A DNA stretch of 64,000 bases from Flaccisagitta enflata (lineage: Eukaryota; Chaetognatha; Sagittoidea; Aphragmophora). The stretch lies in assembly GCA_965153355.1 (NCBI GenBank), contig OZ231128.1, positions 28,458,001 through 28,522,000 of the forward strand, written 5' to 3'. The notes under the pieces are model-generated. The model was not told where the DNA came from, ran no database searches, and saw only the letters and a list, made by a program, of their open reading frames with translations. Below are positions 45,565-57,500 of this stretch, piece by piece (position 1 is the first letter of the stretch; every line of letters begins with the position of its first letter). Position numbers and translations under genes: made by a program.

Positions 45565-45745
45565 TCGACTTTCGTGCTTCTCATTTGATGTTATTTTTGT
45601 GGTTTCAGAATTGATATAACTGTCTCAATACAGTGCATAGAACTTAGAAACGGAAGCCTTTATACATTGGATTTTATTTTTGGAGACGGATGTAAATCCA
45701 TGAGGTTATTTGCTAACAATTTCCGTTACCTTGAGGCAAAAAAAC

Positions 45746-45776
<31 letters not shown>

Positions 45777-46254
45777 CGAAATGATTATGTATGGACAAAC
45801 TTTGTACTACAGAGCACAATTTTGTTTTTTAGCTAACAACAAATGCGGCCAAGAAATCGAATTCAGCTTATTTTTGTGACATTTCGACGAACGAACATCT
45901 GAACATCTGAACGCTGAAACTAACATCCTTATCCGAAACCGGTTTTAAATTTCATCTCCTTCCAGTTGAATTAAAAATATATCTCAAGAATAAGAGAAAC
46001 AAAATGCACACCCAGGCCATGGCAGGAGCATGGTATACTGTTTGTTGCCATTTTACTCCCATGATAAATTGTATCCAAGTATTTGATGACGTGTTTTTTA
46101 TCGCATTCTCATCTAGAAAAAAATTGCCATGGTAAGATTTCTCTGGATCTAGACATTATCATTATCCATTGCATTGATTTGTATACATTACAGCCGAATT
46201 TCAGACTCTCCTGGATTCTTTATAGCGGGGTTTAGCTGTTCTTAACTTCCCTTC
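45565..46254. other. Upstream of the Asn-rich segment, no gene seen
   Basis: AT-rich unique-looking sequence with an A-rich AAAAC run near 45740-45771. The promoter of the minus-strand gene would be here, but no core element was recognised. Confidence 0.4.
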
Positions 46255-46495
46255 TTTTTAGTCGCGGACACCCGACTCTACACCTTGCCATGTCGGTCCG
46301 TCGGTCCGTCCGTAACATTTTTGAATCGCAAGTAGTTTTTGCATTACTGCTCGAGCGACTGTCCTGCCGCGTATCCGGCCTAGTTTTTGTGGATTGCAAT
46401 CGATTTTTTGCACAACTGGCCTTGGTCACCGTCCACGACTGTGGGCAGGCAGATATGCGTGAATCCGATCTTGTTATAAAGAAGGTCACGCTATA
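46255..46495 (-). mobile_element. GTCN-core short element
   Basis: TTTTTAGTCGCGGACACCCGACTCTACACC, core GTCGGTCCGTCGGTCCGTCC, and GCGTATCCGGCC near 46370, then a second family-like end (CCACGACTGTGGGCAGGCAG). Confidence 0.7.
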
Positions 46496-46684
46496 GTATA
46501 CACTACACTATACACTACACTATACACTTCGAGTCCACGATCAAGACCTGGTTGCCGGTTGGTGCCATTCAACTCTAATCGAAAACAGTTAAGACCTAAA
46601 AGAAACCCGAGTAAATCACCAAGATCAACATCACAACGCCTCCTCTTTTTGCCCCCTTGCCCTTATCACGATTAGAAAGTGAGG

Positions 46685-46688
<4 letters not shown>

Positions 46689-46737
<49 letters not shown>
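46689..46737. repeat. (AG)n microsatellite
   Basis: GA tract of about 49 bp followed by a GACA-rich stretch to about 46835. Confidence 0.95.
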
Positions 46738-46740
<3 letters not shown>

Positions 46741-46885
46741 TATACAGATAGATCGATGAATGGACAGGTAGACACAGACAGATAGACAGACAGACAAACA
46801 CAGACAGACAGAAAGACAGACAGGTAGAAACAGAGGTGAGCAGAAACGGCAGAAACAGAGGACCAGGGAATTGGAGACAAGAGAC

Positions 46886-47104
46886 TAGTCACAATATCGT
46901 TGCGGACGGGTGGGCAGGGACATCCAACACCCATTCACACCCCAACCTCCCCCACTAACAAAGGCCATACAATAAAAGAATCGAAAACGCTTGTTTTCCC
47001 ACTTTTCAACTCAATCATTACGGACGGACGGACGGACGGACGGACGGACAGATGGATGGACGGACGGACAAAACCTCCCATAGAGTTGCGTGTCCGCAAC
47101 TGAA
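46886..47104 (+). mobile_element. GTCN-core short element
   Basis: CACAATATCGTTGCGGACGG, GGGTGGGCAGGGACATCCAAC, TTTTCCCACTTTTCAACTCA, a (GGAC)n core, then hairpin GTTGCGTGTCCGCAAC. Same subtype as 63255-63502. Confidence 0.8.
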
Positions 47105-47356
47105 AAGGGGCAAGTAAATCTCGTTAATGCTCAGTCTTTGGGAGAAGACAGGAAATCCAGCTCTTGATAATACGATGAGAAAATTGGTTTAGTGAGTCTG
47201 ATGGAAAAAAAAAGAGACGTTAACAAGGTGATTATATCCCCACTAGTTGTGTGTGTGTGCGAGGGTTTCTCCCATTCGCCATTCATAAACCGTCAAAAAC
47301 CAGCTTAAGAACAAATACAAATGTTTTCAAAGAAATGGATTAAAGAGGCCATGGGC

Positions 47357-47359
<3 letters not shown>

Positions 47360-47442
<83 letters not shown>
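47360..47442. repeat. (AG)n microsatellite
   Basis: About 83 bp of uninterrupted GA. Confidence 0.97.
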
Positions 47443-47446
<4 letters not shown>

Positions 47447-47611
47447 AAGAATGAAGGAGATTACGAAGAATTAACGCAGCATAAGGCCAGGCCAAGTTTT
47501 CAAGCATCTCGACTAAATTGTTTTTATTAAGTCATTTACTAAGTGGTCTAGTTTCGTCAAATCTGAAGCGTTTGCTGGTCATGGCCTCAAGGATCTATGA
47601 GAGACTTTGTC

Positions 47612-47676
47612 CGTCAATCCGTCCGTCCGTCCGTCCGTCCGTCCGTCCGTCCGTCCGTCCGTCCGTCCGTCCGTCC
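47612..47676. repeat. (GTCC)n tetranucleotide core
   Basis: About sixteen GTCC units, the core of an otherwise diverged GTCN-type element (AGAGACTTTGTCCGTC before, GCTCGAGTCAAAAAGTG after). Confidence 0.9.
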
Positions 47677-47873
47677 ATCAACTACATAGCGCTCGAGTCA
47701 AAAAGTGTGCAAACGCACCTTCAAAATGCTGCTGTTGTGATTGTGTGTGTAGAGAAGAGGGGGGGGTGTCTGCCACTGCCTACCCCATATTATACCCTCG
47801 GGTAGCCTGTTACTGGCACCACAGGGTCGTATTCCTGGCAAATTGTAAAGCGCAAGACACAGAACATGAGACA

Positions 47874-48117
47874 TGGAAGGTGGTGGTTATGGGTGGATAG
47901 AGTTGAGAGAGGCCTAGGAGCTTGATAAGTGGTCATTTAGGGCCAGTGTGAGGGTGGAAGGTGGTGGTTATGGGTGGATAGAGTTTAGATAGGCCTAGGA
48001 GCTTGATAAGTGGTCATTTAGGGCCAGTGTGAGGGTGGAAGGTGGTGGTTATGGGTGGATAGAGTTTAGATAGGCCTAGGAGCTTGATAGGTGGTCATTT
48101 AGGGCCAGTGTGCATCG
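47874..48117. repeat. 81-bp tandem repeat, three units
   Basis: Unit starts with GGAAGGTGGTGGTTATGGGT and includes GATAGAGTTTAGATAGGCCT; units begin near 47875, 47956 and 48037 and are nearly identical, so the array is young. Confidence 0.92.
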
Positions 48118-48885
48118 GCCCTGGCCCCTTAGAGAGCCTTGGAGACCGCTGCTTTTTGCCCTGTTAAAGTGTTAACGAATGACCTCTATCTTGTTTTGTA
48201 ACTAAGTCTCAAGATGACGGTGTAATTATAAACCCAGCTCTTAAGTTTCGTCTGTTTACAATCATGCCTCTTCACACAATCATTTTGCAGTTTTATTTTG
48301 TTGTATCAATGAATCGGAAATCAAGAGCGTGGTACCCTACCCAACCTTCTTTTGACAAAGATTTTGAGACAGGATTCTAACCTACTGCAGTTTCGTTTGT
48401 ATTTTTTAGCGCGTCGGTCGGTTGGTCGGTCGCATCCGTTATCGAGACATGCTTATTGTGCCATAAAATATTTTGTCAGCTTCGTTAGGAGGCATAATTT
48501 GGTCAAACGAACAAAGGCCCTGAAGGACAGATGAGACTAGATATATAGACCGAGAGAAAAGAGAAAGGGTCACAGAGAGAAAACTAGAAATGTGTAAAGA
48601 AGGCAACATACCTGTTTTAGAAAACCCTAAGCTCTAGGCCAAGGCGGCGCTGCAATCCCGTCTTTTCAGTTCATATGGGTTGGGAGAACATCTGTCATGT
48701 CAATCCTCTCTTTTTCATCACAGACCAAAACATACAGGGCAAGGCCGGGAGAGAGAGAGAGAGGAGGAGGATATGTACGTAATCCACGAGACAATTTTCA
48801 TGTCTAAGGGATTCATAATGTTCATTTCATTTCTTTAGTCTTTTGTTCGTTGGGTCTTCTTGTTCTCCTCAGCTTTGCGTTTTCC

Positions 48886-48887
<2 letters not shown>
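48118..48887. other. Intergenic, no gene seen
   Basis: Holds a short GTCN core near 48410-48432 (GCGTCGGTCGGTTGGTCGG), otherwise unremarkable. Confidence 0.4.
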
Positions 48888-48984
<97 letters not shown>

Positions 48985-49180
48985 ATTGAGGCCGGATACA
49001 CGGCTACCCTAGTCGCGTGCGGGTGGGCAGGAGCAGTGCGGGAGAAGCTCACTAGGGGATCTGAGCAGGAGCAGTATGTTCAAAAAGCTCAAAAACGCCA
49101 AAAAAGTGAAAAGGGGACCGACCAACCGACCGACTGACCGACATAGCGGGGTGTAGAGTTGCGCAGCACGCGACTAAAAA
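48888..49180 (+). mobile_element. (AG)n tract followed by a GTCN-core short element
   Basis: GA tract 48891-48981, then the element from about 48988 (GAGGCCGGATACACGGCTAC), core GACCGACCAACCGACCGACT, and hairpin GTTGCGCAGCACGCGACTAAAAA ending at 49180. A core and hairpin of another copy follow at about 49300-49437 (hairpin GTCGCG-TAGCA-CGCGAC). Confidence 0.8.
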
Positions 49181-49437
49181 AAGTTTTTTAAAAAATTTCA
49201 GGTCTTAAGGATAATTTCAATAAGGAGACTCTGACTTGCAATTTTTGTGGTTTCCGTGTTTCCTGCATTCATCCCCCTCTAACTAGCGCCCCCTCAGGAG
49301 CCATATGCTCGAAAAGCTCAAAAACGCCAAAAAAGTAAAAAGGGGACCAACCGACCGACCGACCGACTGACCAACCGACCGACTGACCAACCGACCGACA
49401 GAGTGGGGTGTTGAGTCGCGTAGCACGCGACTAAAAA

Positions 49438-50984
49438 CCGTATAAAGATGGCATGCAATGCAACAAAATATTCTGCACTGAATAACTAAAGCTTAGTCAA
49501 ATAAAGTGAATATCATTTCAAGTCATGAATACATAAGTGATCAAGGGGCGCTAGTCGCAGGCAAAAAAACAAAACAAAAAATAACTCATTTCGAAATATA
49601 GTATATTAACGCTCTCTGTCTTTGACGAAGAGGTTTCATGTCAAAATTGTGTATGTATCCTATCGTGACTGATTTGATCTAAATAATGGAATGAATCATG
49701 AAGTTTGAAATTGGCGATGTTAAAAAGATCTTTATTTCGTATCCGGGTGATCGTGGTCAGGTTTGACAATCATTCGAAACATATCAACGATAAATCTTTT
49801 TGTTAACGAGAAATCATTAATGGCAAATATCAAACATATCTATTATTCTCGAGCAATCATGCAATTATGGATCTCAGCGTAATGACTACAATTGGTTTAT
49901 TTTCTTTGTTTTATTGTTTTATGTTTGTTTGTTTGTTAATTGTATGCTTTTATGATAGAGCATAAGAATGAAATCGTATTTCCATTTGACAATTAACTTT
50001 CAAGTGCGTGTGTGTGAGAAGGAAAGAACAGTAGTTTTACATTTGATCAATCACAAAGCACAAGTCGATGAAGGAAAAAGTGATTCTTTCTTTTTCAATC
50101 AATCAATTGTATAAGAAGAAGAAACAATACAGGCAAAGAGCCAAAAAGTTCATCAAACTGATATCAGCGAAATGACAATGTAACAAGCAATAGTTTGTTT
50201 CCTGTTAGACCTCATCATTACGTTATTGAAGTGTGGATGTATATTTCATTCTTGATTCTCTTTTGTTTACATGGTGTGTTTTATAAATTTCTTATACAGT
50301 GCAAACAATGGCAGTTGATATTGATGGGTGAGCAAATTGACGAGTATATTTTTGTTTTATCATATCATAATCGTGCAAAACATATGTGCTCTAGGCCTCC
50401 TCAGCTCTTTCATGGGCACTGGCTTAACCAATAACCATACTATCTTCACTAATAAAATCTTCCCACCCCAAAACAAGCATATACTTTGAAAATGTGCTGC
50501 TCCCAGACAAACAAAGCTACTGACCCCAGATTGGCCCTATTTAATGAGTTAAAACAACTCTTTCAAATGGGACCAAAATGGTTGTCATAGCTTTTGTTTA
50601 GGAGCAGAACTCTTCCGAAGTTGATGGTAGATATCAGGTGGGAAGATTCTTTTTTTTGTGAAGATAGTAACACACCCCATCATACTTCCAAGTCTGGACG
50701 ATATAGTCTATAGACTCTATACCCATGATAAACGGAACAATATTCCTCACAAAACCCAAAATGGAACAAATGGAGAAGAGCCTTGTGAACCCCCACTGAC
50801 TTGTTAACATGCGCATTGCGCACCACTTTTAGTTTTCCATAAAACATAATCTGAGTAACATTTTTCCGATTTTAACCCAATACATAACTGCTTACAAGTT
50901 AAGGGCAAATAAATGAAATGATTGTTACCTGTGTAGCCAAAATAAAACAAATTTACCGAGGACAACATTGTTAAGAGACTATAC
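49438..50984. other. Intergenic, no supported gene
   Basis: AT-rich sequence. A minus-strand frame at 50816-50634 might extend the small membrane-protein model below, but no in-phase splice joint was found. Confidence 0.4.
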
Positions 50985-51437
50985 CCACACTCTTATGTTT
51001 TATGATTGACGCAATAAAATTTTCATATTCAAAGAAACTAACAATAGAAAATAGCGTCGCAAATACGAGCATCATCTCAATTCCGCTCAACGGACAACAC
51101 AAAACTCGATGCATGCTTTTCCTCTCAATGAAATGATATTGACGGCTGATCTGAAATAATTCGAGATAATTCCTATTTATTCCTTCTTTAGTGCGTGACC
51201 TAGCAGCTAAAGTCTGATCATCACTGTGAATTGAATTGGTCAATAATTATGCTAGTACCAAGGGCGCAGACTTACCTTTCTCATCAACTCACAATTCTTG
51301 ATTAGTAAGAAATTCCAAAAATTAACAAGCAACAAATGATATTGCTCGAAAGGTAAGGTGTTTGACCTCACACACCGCGAGGATTTTTTCCCTTCAAATT
51401 CGTTTCCTTTTTTTCTTTTTTCATTTGGTGATTCCAT
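50985..51437 (-). CDS. Putative small membrane protein, two exons (3' end uncertain)
   Basis: Exon 51437-51276 starts ATGGAATCACCAAATG and ends at a consensus donor, AAAG|GTAAGT (phase 0). The next exon, from 51150, follows a good acceptor (GAATTATTTCAG) in the matching phase. Joined product: a Lys-rich N-terminus (MESPNEKRKKGNEFEGKK), a moderately hydrophobic stretch (LLLVNFWNFLLI), then a clear hydrophobic helix (MMLVFATLFSIVSFF). The exon can end at a GTATAG donor after 50985 or run five codons further to a TAA. Family not recognised. A GC-rich patch at 51600-51780 upstream could hold a 5' exon. Confidence 0.4.
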
Positions 51438-51599
51438 CGTAACTCCAGACTCAATGCTTCACCGTATGTCTCTTCATATTCTATTCCTCATGGAGAAAGA
51501 AAAAAATCCCCACGTATTCTTTTTCCATATTTCTATCGAGAAAATGGAACTTATCCATTTCCTGTACATTTGGCTATCTTGGCATCATTCTGCTCGGCG

Positions 51600-51785
51600 A
51601 AAAAGTTCTTCTCGCGTTACAGCGCAGTCCATCGTTCCGAGTGCGATGCCCGAAGGCGCCGGTGGACGCCGTCGCAGCGGCGGCAGCGGCGGCGCCGTCT
51701 CTGATGGCGACGCCAGACGCGGCAGCCGTGGCGGCGGTGGCGGCAGCCGTGGCGGTGGCGGTGAAAACGGCGTTTTGACTTGATA
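51600..51785. other. GC-rich trinucleotide patch with open frames on both strands
   Basis: GCGGCGGCAGC-type repeats stand out against AT-rich surroundings. The plus strand reads Gly/Arg-rich (GGRRRSGGSGGAVSDGD) to a TGA at 51781; the minus strand reads Pro-rich (PPPPRLPPPPPRLPRL). It may be a coding low-complexity exon or a CpG-rich 5' region; direction cannot be decided. Confidence 0.35.
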
Positions 51786-51789
51786 CAAG

Positions 51790-54290
51790 TTGTTTCTCCT
51801 CTGCACGTAGACTTCGCCTCAGGAGATGATGAAGGAAACCAAAGACTTTCTCTTGATTTCGCCTCGAAGCTTCTGCATGAATAAATTTAGAAGATGGAGG
51901 GGGGACAGGTGGGGAGGAATATGGGAAGGGGAGGAGTGGAAGGAGGAGGGGGTAAGGAGGGGGGGGGGGTTGGAAATAAAAAAAATATTAAAAAACGATG
52001 TTTCTGTAGAAGGTCATTATTTTACAAAGCATGAGATGTTTTGGTAATAGTTATTGGTAAGTGGGTTGACAGGATGTGGACAACTATAAAAGTAACAATA
52101 GTCGCGGACGCTTGGTCAGTGACAATAATGCCAAATCGCTCCAGAACTAAAAAGATTGACGAACCGACGGACCGACCAACCAACCGACCGAGGCAGTATT
52201 GTATAGACTCCGAGACTTAAGTCAAAAATGCTTGAAACATGATGTTCGTGTTTTTTGAGTTGTCAAGATCGCTGCTGGTTAGAAAAACCACAATCAAAGA
52301 AAGAAAGTCACAAAGAATGAAAGCAGATGGCACTTAAAGGCAAAATCTTTCGCGGGAAGGGGGGGGGGGGGGCCGGGGGGAAGGTTGGGAAAGGAAAATG
52401 TGGAGATAAAGGTGCAGATAAACCATTAACAAAACCCTCACTACATCCACCCCATCGCATTATCACTTCATTTTGGGATGAAGCAAAATCGACTGAAGCA
52501 GTGATTTCATTTCTGCCCAGGCCCAACCGCATTACAGCCCCACGCCCTGCCGCATACTAACCCTGCCCATCTCCTTTGCTTTCCGCGGCCCACCCGCAAG
52601 CGACCACTGATTGTCCGTGTTGTTTTGAATTCCACCCCATATCCCTGCTGCCTACATGAATCATTCCATCCCATCTCCTTTCCTTTATTTCACCATTTAT
52701 CTCCCCCCTGGTAACTCCACCCCAGCCACCACACCCCCAGCCACCACACCCCCAGCCACCACACCCCCAGCCACCACACCCCCAGCCACCACACCCCCAG
52801 CCACCACACCCGAAGCCACCACACCACCAGCTCCCAACCGTCTCTCACCACCATCAATTTTACTCGGAAACAATTCGCGTTGGTGGATTTCATTTCACAG
52901 TTTTAATCAGGAAATTGGTTCCTAATCTCTTTTAAGCTCCTTGAAATGAGTTTTACGCGCACTTGCTGCGCTTCCTCTTCATTCTCCTCTTCCTCCTCCT
53001 CCTCCTCATCCTCGTTTTCCACATCCTTACTCTCCTCCCCCCCCTTGCCATTCTCCTTTCTCCCCCTTCCCCCCCTCCCCTTGCCATTCTCCTTTCTCCC
53101 CCCCTTCCTGGTTCCTCCTGGTTGTTGACATGTTGAAAGATGCGAAACGGGGGAAAAACAACGTTGATCTCTTCGGCTTCTCTTTACTCCATTACACGCT
53201 TCTCTTCCATGGCGATGTTTTTTAAAGTCACGTACACGTGACTTAGCAAATCACTTTGTCGATTGGTCGGTTGGTAGGGGGGGGGGACATGAAGGTAGGA
53301 GGGATCATGAAGCGCCCCCATGAGAAGCCCTCTACTGCTCAACAGGAGTAGTTATGAGAAGTCAAGATCATTATTATAACTAGTTTAATAACTACTCCTG
53401 TCGATCCGTATGCGACTGTATGTCATGGTGTACCGGGTCAAGAAATAAGGGTTTCGATAAGTTTTTAAGCTGAATTTGGATTTGTAAGTGTTCCAAATTG
53501 TCCAACTGAGCTCATCCTCCTCATGGGGCATCACTATAGTGTGCATATGAGTCATTAATGACCATTTTGACCTATGTAATGCGCGACAACAGGCTACAAA
53601 TTCACCAGTTTCAGTTGATTTCAGTGGTATTTTGCTTTACAACTTACCTCTACATTGGCGCTTGTTACTTACCCTATGTTATGTTCTGCAGAGTATGAAC
53701 CTTCCAATTAGTTCACATACAGTGGTTAACACCTAAATTACTGCTCACAATGTTCATGGGCCTTGGTTTGCAACCAAAACGACCAAAAGTCAAGTTACAT
53801 GAACCTCTCTCTGTTTACAAAGCTGATTTGCATTTTTCGACATGACCGCTATTTTACACGTTTTTTTTTAATGGAGGACCATGATATTCAAAATTTTGTA
53901 GAGCAGCCTGGTCAACAACATCACTACGCATCATAAACCCGCGGTGGTCACCTACCGGAGGTGTTTTTGTGCTTATTTCTGTCTTAAAAAAGAAAAAAAC
54001 TATGGCCATAAGAATTTTTGACAATATTATTTATAGGACGTGAAATTATATCACAGCCTCATTTTTCCATATTTTGCATTTTGAAAAACATGGCCCTGAC
54101 CCCTGATGTGTGTAGATCAGGGCCATGTTTTTATTTTTTTTGATTTTTTACATTTCCATGCAAATTTATAATTTCACGTAAGGTTACCCCAGCAAAAAAA
54201 AAAGGGAATTCGCGATTCTCAGTCGCATTACAGAGTAGCCTAACAGACAAGAGGATAGAAATGAGTTTGAGCAGAAAATAAGTAATAGGA
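51790..54290. other. Intergenic, simple repeats, no supported gene
   Basis: Includes G-runs near 51959-51969 and 52361-52372, a degraded GTCN core near 52158-52192, a 15-bp minisatellite (52722-52832), C/T-rich sequence (52980-53120), a GTCN 5'-type fragment near 53225-53285 and a hairpin at 54078-54131 (AACATGGCCCTGA against TCAGGGCCATGTT). Confidence 0.5.
52722..52832. repeat. 15-bp minisatellite
   Basis: CAGCCACCACACCCC units, about seven copies, giving a Pro-Ala-Thr-Thr-Pro repeat in one frame. Mucin-like on paper, but no splice or start support. Confidence 0.92.
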
Positions 54291-54293
54291 GTG

Positions 54294-54610
54294 AAAAAAG
54301 AAGAAGCAGAAGAAGAAGAAGAAGAAAGAAGAAGAAGAAGAAGAAGAAGAAGAAGAAGAAGAAGAAGAAGAAGAAGAAGAAGAAGAAGAAAGTAAGTATT
54401 CCAGAATAAAGATATCAGTACCAGGAAAGTTCAAGCGAGCAAAAAGGAAGGAGAAGAAGAAGAAGAAGAAGATGGAGAAGAAGATGAAGAAGAAGAAGAA
54501 GATGGAGAAGAAGAAGAAGAAGAAGAAGAAGAAGAAGAAGAAGAAGAAGAAGAAGAAGAAGAAGAAGAAGAAGAAGAAGAAGAAGAAGAAGAAGAAGAAG
54601 AAAAAGAAGA
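54294..54610. repeat. (GAA)n microsatellites
   Basis: Two long AAG tracts (about 54300-54390 and 54448-54605) separated by about 60 bp. Confidence 0.96.
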
Positions 54611-54650
54611 TCGGAAGATTGTGAAAAGGAACAGTAGTGGGGTAGTGAGA

Positions 54651-55004
54651 ACAAGGTCGGATACACAGCTACCCTAGTCACATGCGGGTGGGCAGGAGCA
54701 GTGCTGGCGAAGGTCACTAGGGCATCTGGGCAGGAGTCATATGCTCAAAAAGCTAAAAAAACGCTAAAAAAGTAAAATGAGACCCGACCGACCGACCGAC
54801 CGACCAAACGACGGACCGAGCGACATAGCGGGGTGTAGAGTCGCGTAGCATGCAACTACAACAAGGCCGGATACACGGCAGTCCAGTCGCGGACGGTTGG
54901 GCAGGAGCAGTGATGCAAAAACCGCTCGCAGTTCAAAAAGGTTACGGACCAACGGACGGACCGACCGACGCGGCAAGGTGTAGTCGCGTGTCCGCGACTA
55001 AAAA
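54651..55004 (+). mobile_element. Two GTCN-core short elements head to tail
   Basis: First: ACAAGGTCGGATACACAGCT to hairpin GTCGCGTAGCATGCAACTA (about 54651-54858). Second: ACAAGGCCGGATACACGGCA to hairpin GTCGCGTGTCCGCGACTAAAAA (about 54860-55004). The second begins where the first ends. Confidence 0.85.
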
Positions 55005-55160
55005 CATCACGCAGATCTCGGCTGAGCAAGTTATTGTCAAGTGGATCAGCGAGGAGACTTACTCTGCCGCGCGAAAAAGTCGCACATTTTCTGTGGGAAG
55101 TCGCACATTTTCTTTGGGAAGAAGCTTCACGCCTCAGGATCGCCCAAAATTCGGCGAAGA
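55005..55160. other. Short interval with a possibly coding fragment
   Basis: Contains a partial direct duplication (AAGTCGCACATTTTCT twice) and a short frame ending in EEASRLRIAQNSAKI; the interval is cut at 55161 by the MITE and resumes after PAL copy 2. Nothing identifiable. Confidence 0.3.
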
Positions 55161-55162
55161 TA

Positions 55163-55750
55163 CAGTACTATGGGAGCAAAGACGACCTAGACTGGAGGAT
55201 AGATTTTAGGTATCTTAATTTTATTTGATTTATAAAAAAACTAAAATCTATCCTAATCAAAGGTTGCTCTGTTGCTTAAATATGTTACTTTTTTTTATTT
55301 ATCAACTTGTAGCTTGACTTTATAGGGACTTTATTTTTCAATGTTCTCACCTAATTCATCAGATTGAGCAAAAAATTTTATATAATTTTGAAAAAAATCA
55401 GCGTAATTGCACTATTTTTACATGTTTTATGCCTGTTTTAAACTTTGCCCAGATACTAATTTATATAATACATTTGTTTGAAAAATAGCTGAAGAACCTG
55501 TAAAAATAGTCTGATTAAGCTGATTTCTTTTCAATTTTATATAAAATTTTTAATTTAATCTGATAGGTTAGGTTAAAACATTGAAATATGAAGTCCTGAT
55601 GAAGTCAAGTCAAAAGTTGAAGAATAATATATTCAAGCAATAAAGCAACTGTTAATTAGCATAGATCTTTATTTTCTTTTTAATCAGATAAGATTAAAAT
55701 ACCTATAATCTATCCTCCAGTTTTAGGTTGTCTTTGCTCCCATCGTACTG
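55163..55750. mobile_element. Tc1/mariner- or pogo-type MITE (588 bp)
   Basis: Inverted ends CAGTACTATGGGAGCAAAGA and TCTTTGCTCCCATCGTACTG-type, extending about 70 bp, between TA dinucleotides (55161-55162, 55751-55752). AT-rich centre. Confidence 0.87.
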
Positions 55751-56483
55751 TATTTACGGGAACCTCCTATTAGTCCTAAGATACTTGGTACTAAGACCTG
55801 TTAGTCCTAGGGTCTACTAGTCCTAAGATTAATTAGTCCTAAGGTTTTTTAGTCCTAGGGTTTATTAGTCCTAAAGCACTTGACATAGGAGGGTCAGATA
55901 GTCCTAAGTTTGGGGTCTATAAGTCCTAAAAGCAACTAGGATATAGGGTCTATTAGTTCTAAGGTCTACTAGTCCTAAACAAATGAGTGGGTCCTCTAGT
56001 CCTAAGAGGAGGGTTTTACAGTCTTAAAGGTAAAAGTTATGCTGGCTGACACTGAATATTTGTTGTGCAAGGGTTTACTAGTCCTAAAGAAAAACGCTGA
56101 GATCAAATATCCAATTGAATGACTGACATGGTAAGTCTTAAAAGAAAGGCCTACTAATCCTAATAACCAAATCTTCAATTTACAGTCAATGGACAGAACA
56201 TTATAAATGTATTTATCATAACATTAGCTTTGATTTTGTTTTTTGAAAAAGAATAAGATAATGTATGAAAAAACCTGGGATTTAAATTACAGCTTACTGT
56301 AATTTTATAAAAAGTGTTAAAGCTAGCTGTACTGTAAGCACAATTGGTTGTAAGTTATAGCCTGCATTAACTTTTTGATTTATCAGTTTTAACGAGCCAA
56401 GAAACGACAGTGAAATACAAGTAGTTTAATCACCATCATCCTTAATAAAGAGAAAGCATAGAAAAAAAGAACGAAAAAAGTAA

Positions 56484-56487
<4 letters not shown>

Positions 56488-56521
<34 letters not shown>

Positions 56522-56525
56522 AAAA

Positions 56526-56580
<55 letters not shown>
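56488..56580. repeat. (GAAA)n tetranucleotide repeat
   Basis: About 93 bp inside the leader of the LINE-like insertion. Confidence 0.96.
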
Positions 56581-56581
<1 letters not shown>

Positions 56582-56612
56582 CAACAACGTCATAACAAAA
56601 CAAGGATAAACC

Positions 56613-57500
56613 ATGGCATCATTAAAAAAGCTGCAAACTGAATTCGCGCTTTTGTCTCAGAAGCAAGAGGAGTGTTCTAATAACTACCAAAAGTGTTTTG
56701 ATCTCATTGACAAATTCAATCAGCTTCTCCAACAAAATCAAAGCGGCCAACAGGACGCACTTGACCAACTTGGGATCGCTCTAAAAATGACTGCCTCTAC
56801 CAGCCAAACACTTATGGAGAATAACGAAAAACGAGATGAGAAAATGGAATTCATAGAAAATGAAGTATTGAGTTTGAAAGAATCTCAATCAACGAAAGCA
56901 ATTGCGAACATTAAGTCTCAAATCAACGACTTGAAGCAGGCCGTTGATAGTTTGAAACAGCAAACAACAGTCTCTGTTGCATCTTCGAATATTTTTGCAT
57001 CCAAGACCCAAGAAGCCAACCAACCAACTCTTTGGCCATCAGTGAATCAGCATATCGGCATTGTATGCAATGAACTCGCACAGCGTCAGGAAAAACAGCG
57101 CAACCTCATCATTTTTGGACTCAACGAGACCACTAGCGATTACAACGAAGTGAAAACACTCATCCAAGATGTTGGCGTCTCCGCAAGCGTTTCTTCAGTT
57201 TACCGTGTGGGCAATACTACGACAAACAAACCAAGACCTTTGGTTGTCCGGTTCCTTTCAGAATCTGACAAGGATAGTGTAAAAAACAATCTTCGGAAGC
57301 TGAAGGGAAAATCACGTTGGGATAGGATCTCAATTGTACAAGATTTGACAAAAATCCAATATGCCGAGGAAAAGATCGAGTATCAAAAACTGCTTGAGGA
57401 GCAAAAGCAAAAAAATGAAGAAAACTCTGAAAATGGGGTTTGGAAAATCGTGGGAAGCAGGGGCAAAAAACTGCTTATCTTCAAATATGAAAATCCCTAG
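56613..57500 (+). CDS. LINE ORF1-type protein (RNA-binding, coiled coil)
   Basis: A complete 295-codon frame from ATG 56613. Residues 1-125 form a long coiled coil (SQKQEECSNNYQKCFDLIDK, later IKSQINDLKQAVDSLKQQ). About 165-255 resemble the RNA-recognition and C-terminal part of invertebrate LINE ORF1 proteins: RNLIIFGLNE, VYRVGNTTTNKPRPLVVRFL, SDKDSVKNNLRKLKGKS, ISIVQDLTKIQYAEE. The C-terminus is basic (IVGSRGKKLLIFKYENP). In LINEs this protein coats the element RNA; here no reverse transcriptase follows, so mobility would depend on a partner. The frame is intact, so the copy may be young. Confidence 0.8.
   Translation: MASLKKLQTEFALLSQKQEECSNNYQKCFDLIDKFNQLLQQNQSGQQDALDQLGIALKMTASTSQTLMENNEKRDEKMEFIENEVLSLKESQSTKAIANIKSQINDLKQAVDSLKQQTTVSVASSNIFASKTQEANQPTLWPSVNQHIGIVCNELAQRQEKQRNLIIFGLNETTSDYNEVKTLIQDVGVSASVSSVYRVGNTTTNKPRPLVVRFLSESDKDSVKNNLRKLKGKSRWDRISIVQDLTKIQYAEEKIEYQKLLEEQKQKNEENSENGVWKIVGSRGKKLLIFKYENP

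Noticed and set aside
52656-52925. Mucin-like gene (Pro-Ala-Thr-Thr-Pro repeats)
   Set aside because: Only a 15-bp minisatellite in a short frame, with no signal peptide, exon borders or flanking coding sequence.
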